Assembly (NCBI GenBank): GCA_025934635.1
Contig: JAICWX010000363.1
Coordinates: 1 to 8,461 of the forward strand
Direction of reading: 5' to 3'
Source: Streptosporangiaceae bacterium
Lineage (GTDB): Bacteria; Actinomycetota; Actinomycetes; Streptosporangiales; Streptosporangiaceae
Length of the DNA stretch: 8,461 nt
Shown: in pieces, positions 8,209 to 8,461 of the stretch
How positions within the stretch are numbered: position 1 is the stretch's first letter
Layout of the letters: each line of letters begins with the position of its first letter
Made by a program: the position numbers and the translations under genes
The notes under the pieces: model-generated
Databases searched by the model: none
What the model saw: the letters and a program-made list of their open reading frames with translations, nothing else
Told to the model about the DNA's origin: nothing

Positions 8209-8215
8209 GGCACAG

Positions 8216-8247
8216 CCTGTCGCCCTGCATGCCCTGTCGCCCTGCAT
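8216..8247 (+). repeat. 15-bp direct repeat pair
   Basis: CCTGTCGCCCTGCAT occurs exactly at 8216-8230 and 8233-8247, two bases apart (17-bp period). The period is not a multiple of three, which argues against coding. Function unknown. Confidence 0.85.
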
Positions 8248-8354
8248 ATCCCCACTGCCTATGGCTTCGGCGTACTCCACTGCTTCCCCACGCATCCCTC
8301 TGTCCTCTCTGGCACCGTGCGTTGCCCCGGACGTACCCGAGTCCCTCCCGCCAA

Positions 8355-8410
8355 CGACATCAATGGAGCATCGATGTCGCTATTACGACATTGATGGAGC
8401 ATCGATGTCG
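8355..8410. repeat. Two tandem 25-bp dyad elements at 31-bp period
   Basis: Units 8355-8379 and 8386-8410 match at 23 of 25 positions and share an exact 17-bp core (8363-8379, 8394-8410). Each is an interrupted inverted repeat around GGAGC. In the second unit, 11-base arms ACGACATTGAT (8385-8395) and ATCGATGTCGT (8401-8411) pair with one G-U/mismatch position; the first unit has shorter arms with one A-C mismatch. The 6-bp gap CTATTA also allows an alternative hairpin between the units. Probably regulatory or a REP-like element; no known box is recognised. Confidence 0.75.
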
Positions 8411-8461
8411 TTTGTCCATTTCCGTGCTCGTGACGGGCGATAGCTATGGTTCGAACGCGCC

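Larger units (their letters stand above)
8151..8461. other. Gene-free 311-bp region
   Basis: I see no convincing coding region or RNA gene here. Base composition is less GC-rich and lacks the strong third-position GC bias of the coding parts. It holds the promoter of the minus-strand hypothetical gene (8151-8208), a 15-bp direct repeat pair (8216-8247), and two tandem dyads (8355-8410). The dyads may serve a gene beyond the right edge of the window. Confidence 0.65.

Noticed and set aside
8143..8213. Inverted pair GTGCCCAT (8143-8150) and ATGGGCAC (8206-8213)
   Set aside because: Only 8 bp, 55 bp apart, and one arm is the start of the hypothetical gene; likely chance.
8355..8410. CRISPR array
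   Set aside because: Only two units with a 6-bp gap; there is no spacer-sized sequence and no cas gene in view.
8206..8443. Short plus-strand open frames (62 and 60 codons) in the right-hand region
   Set aside because: No GC third-position bias, no recognisable motif or ribosome site, and they run across direct repeats with 17- and 31-bp periods, which change frame.
8446..8461. tRNA T-arm (GGTTCGAAC)
   Set aside because: The flanking bases do not form a 5-bp T stem, and no anticodon arm or acceptor stem is found upstream.

Overview
This window is GC-rich throughout, uses GTG and TTG starts beside ATG, and carries the gene order rpsB-tsf-pyrH-frr-cdsA followed by rlmN. Together with protein details such as the UMP kinase loop [13 protein letters not shown] and the RlmN block [14 protein letters not shown], this points to a high-GC actinomycete (Actinomycetota). 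I cannot place it to genus from the sequence alone.

Layout. Positions 1-3652 (+ strand) form a housekeeping block: the 3' end of rpsB (ribosomal protein S2), tsf (EF-Ts), pyrH (UMP kinase), frr (ribosome recycling factor) and cdsA (CDP-diglyceride synthase). frr and cdsA abut with no gap, and cdsA uses a TTG start. A 10-bp GC hairpin separates tsf from pyrH and could act as an attenuator. Positions 3667-4746 (- strand) hold a suppressor-of-fused (SUFU) domain protein, convergent with cdsA and divergent from rlmN. Positions 4747-4873 are an AT-rich divergent promoter region. Positions 4874-6824 (+) hold rlmN (23S rRNA/tRNA adenine C2-methyltransferase) and a left-handed beta-helix acyltransferase 16 nt behind it. 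Positions 6756-8150 (- strand) hold a stand-alone receiver-domain response regulator, whose 3' end overlaps the acyltransferase by 69 bp, and upstream of it a conserved-looking protein of unknown function with a basic repeat tail. Positions 8151-8461 have no convincing gene but contain structured repeats.

How the genes work together. The first block serves translation (30S subunit, EF-Tu recycling, ribosome recycling), pyrimidine nucleotide supply and phospholipid precursor synthesis. CdsA uses CTP, which derives from the UDP made after PyrH. RlmN modifies rRNA and tRNA and so continues the translation theme. The SUFU protein, the acyltransferase, the response regulator and the unknown protein are accessory additions.

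Things most worth a second look: the SUFU gene lodged between housekeeping genes with no toxin gene in view; two tandem 25-bp dyads at a 31-bp period (8355-8410); an 18-bp perfect palindrome plus a second dyad upstream of the response regulator; and in-frame tandem repeats at the non-conserved ends of five different proteins. I did not find a clear, complete, undescribed multi-gene system.
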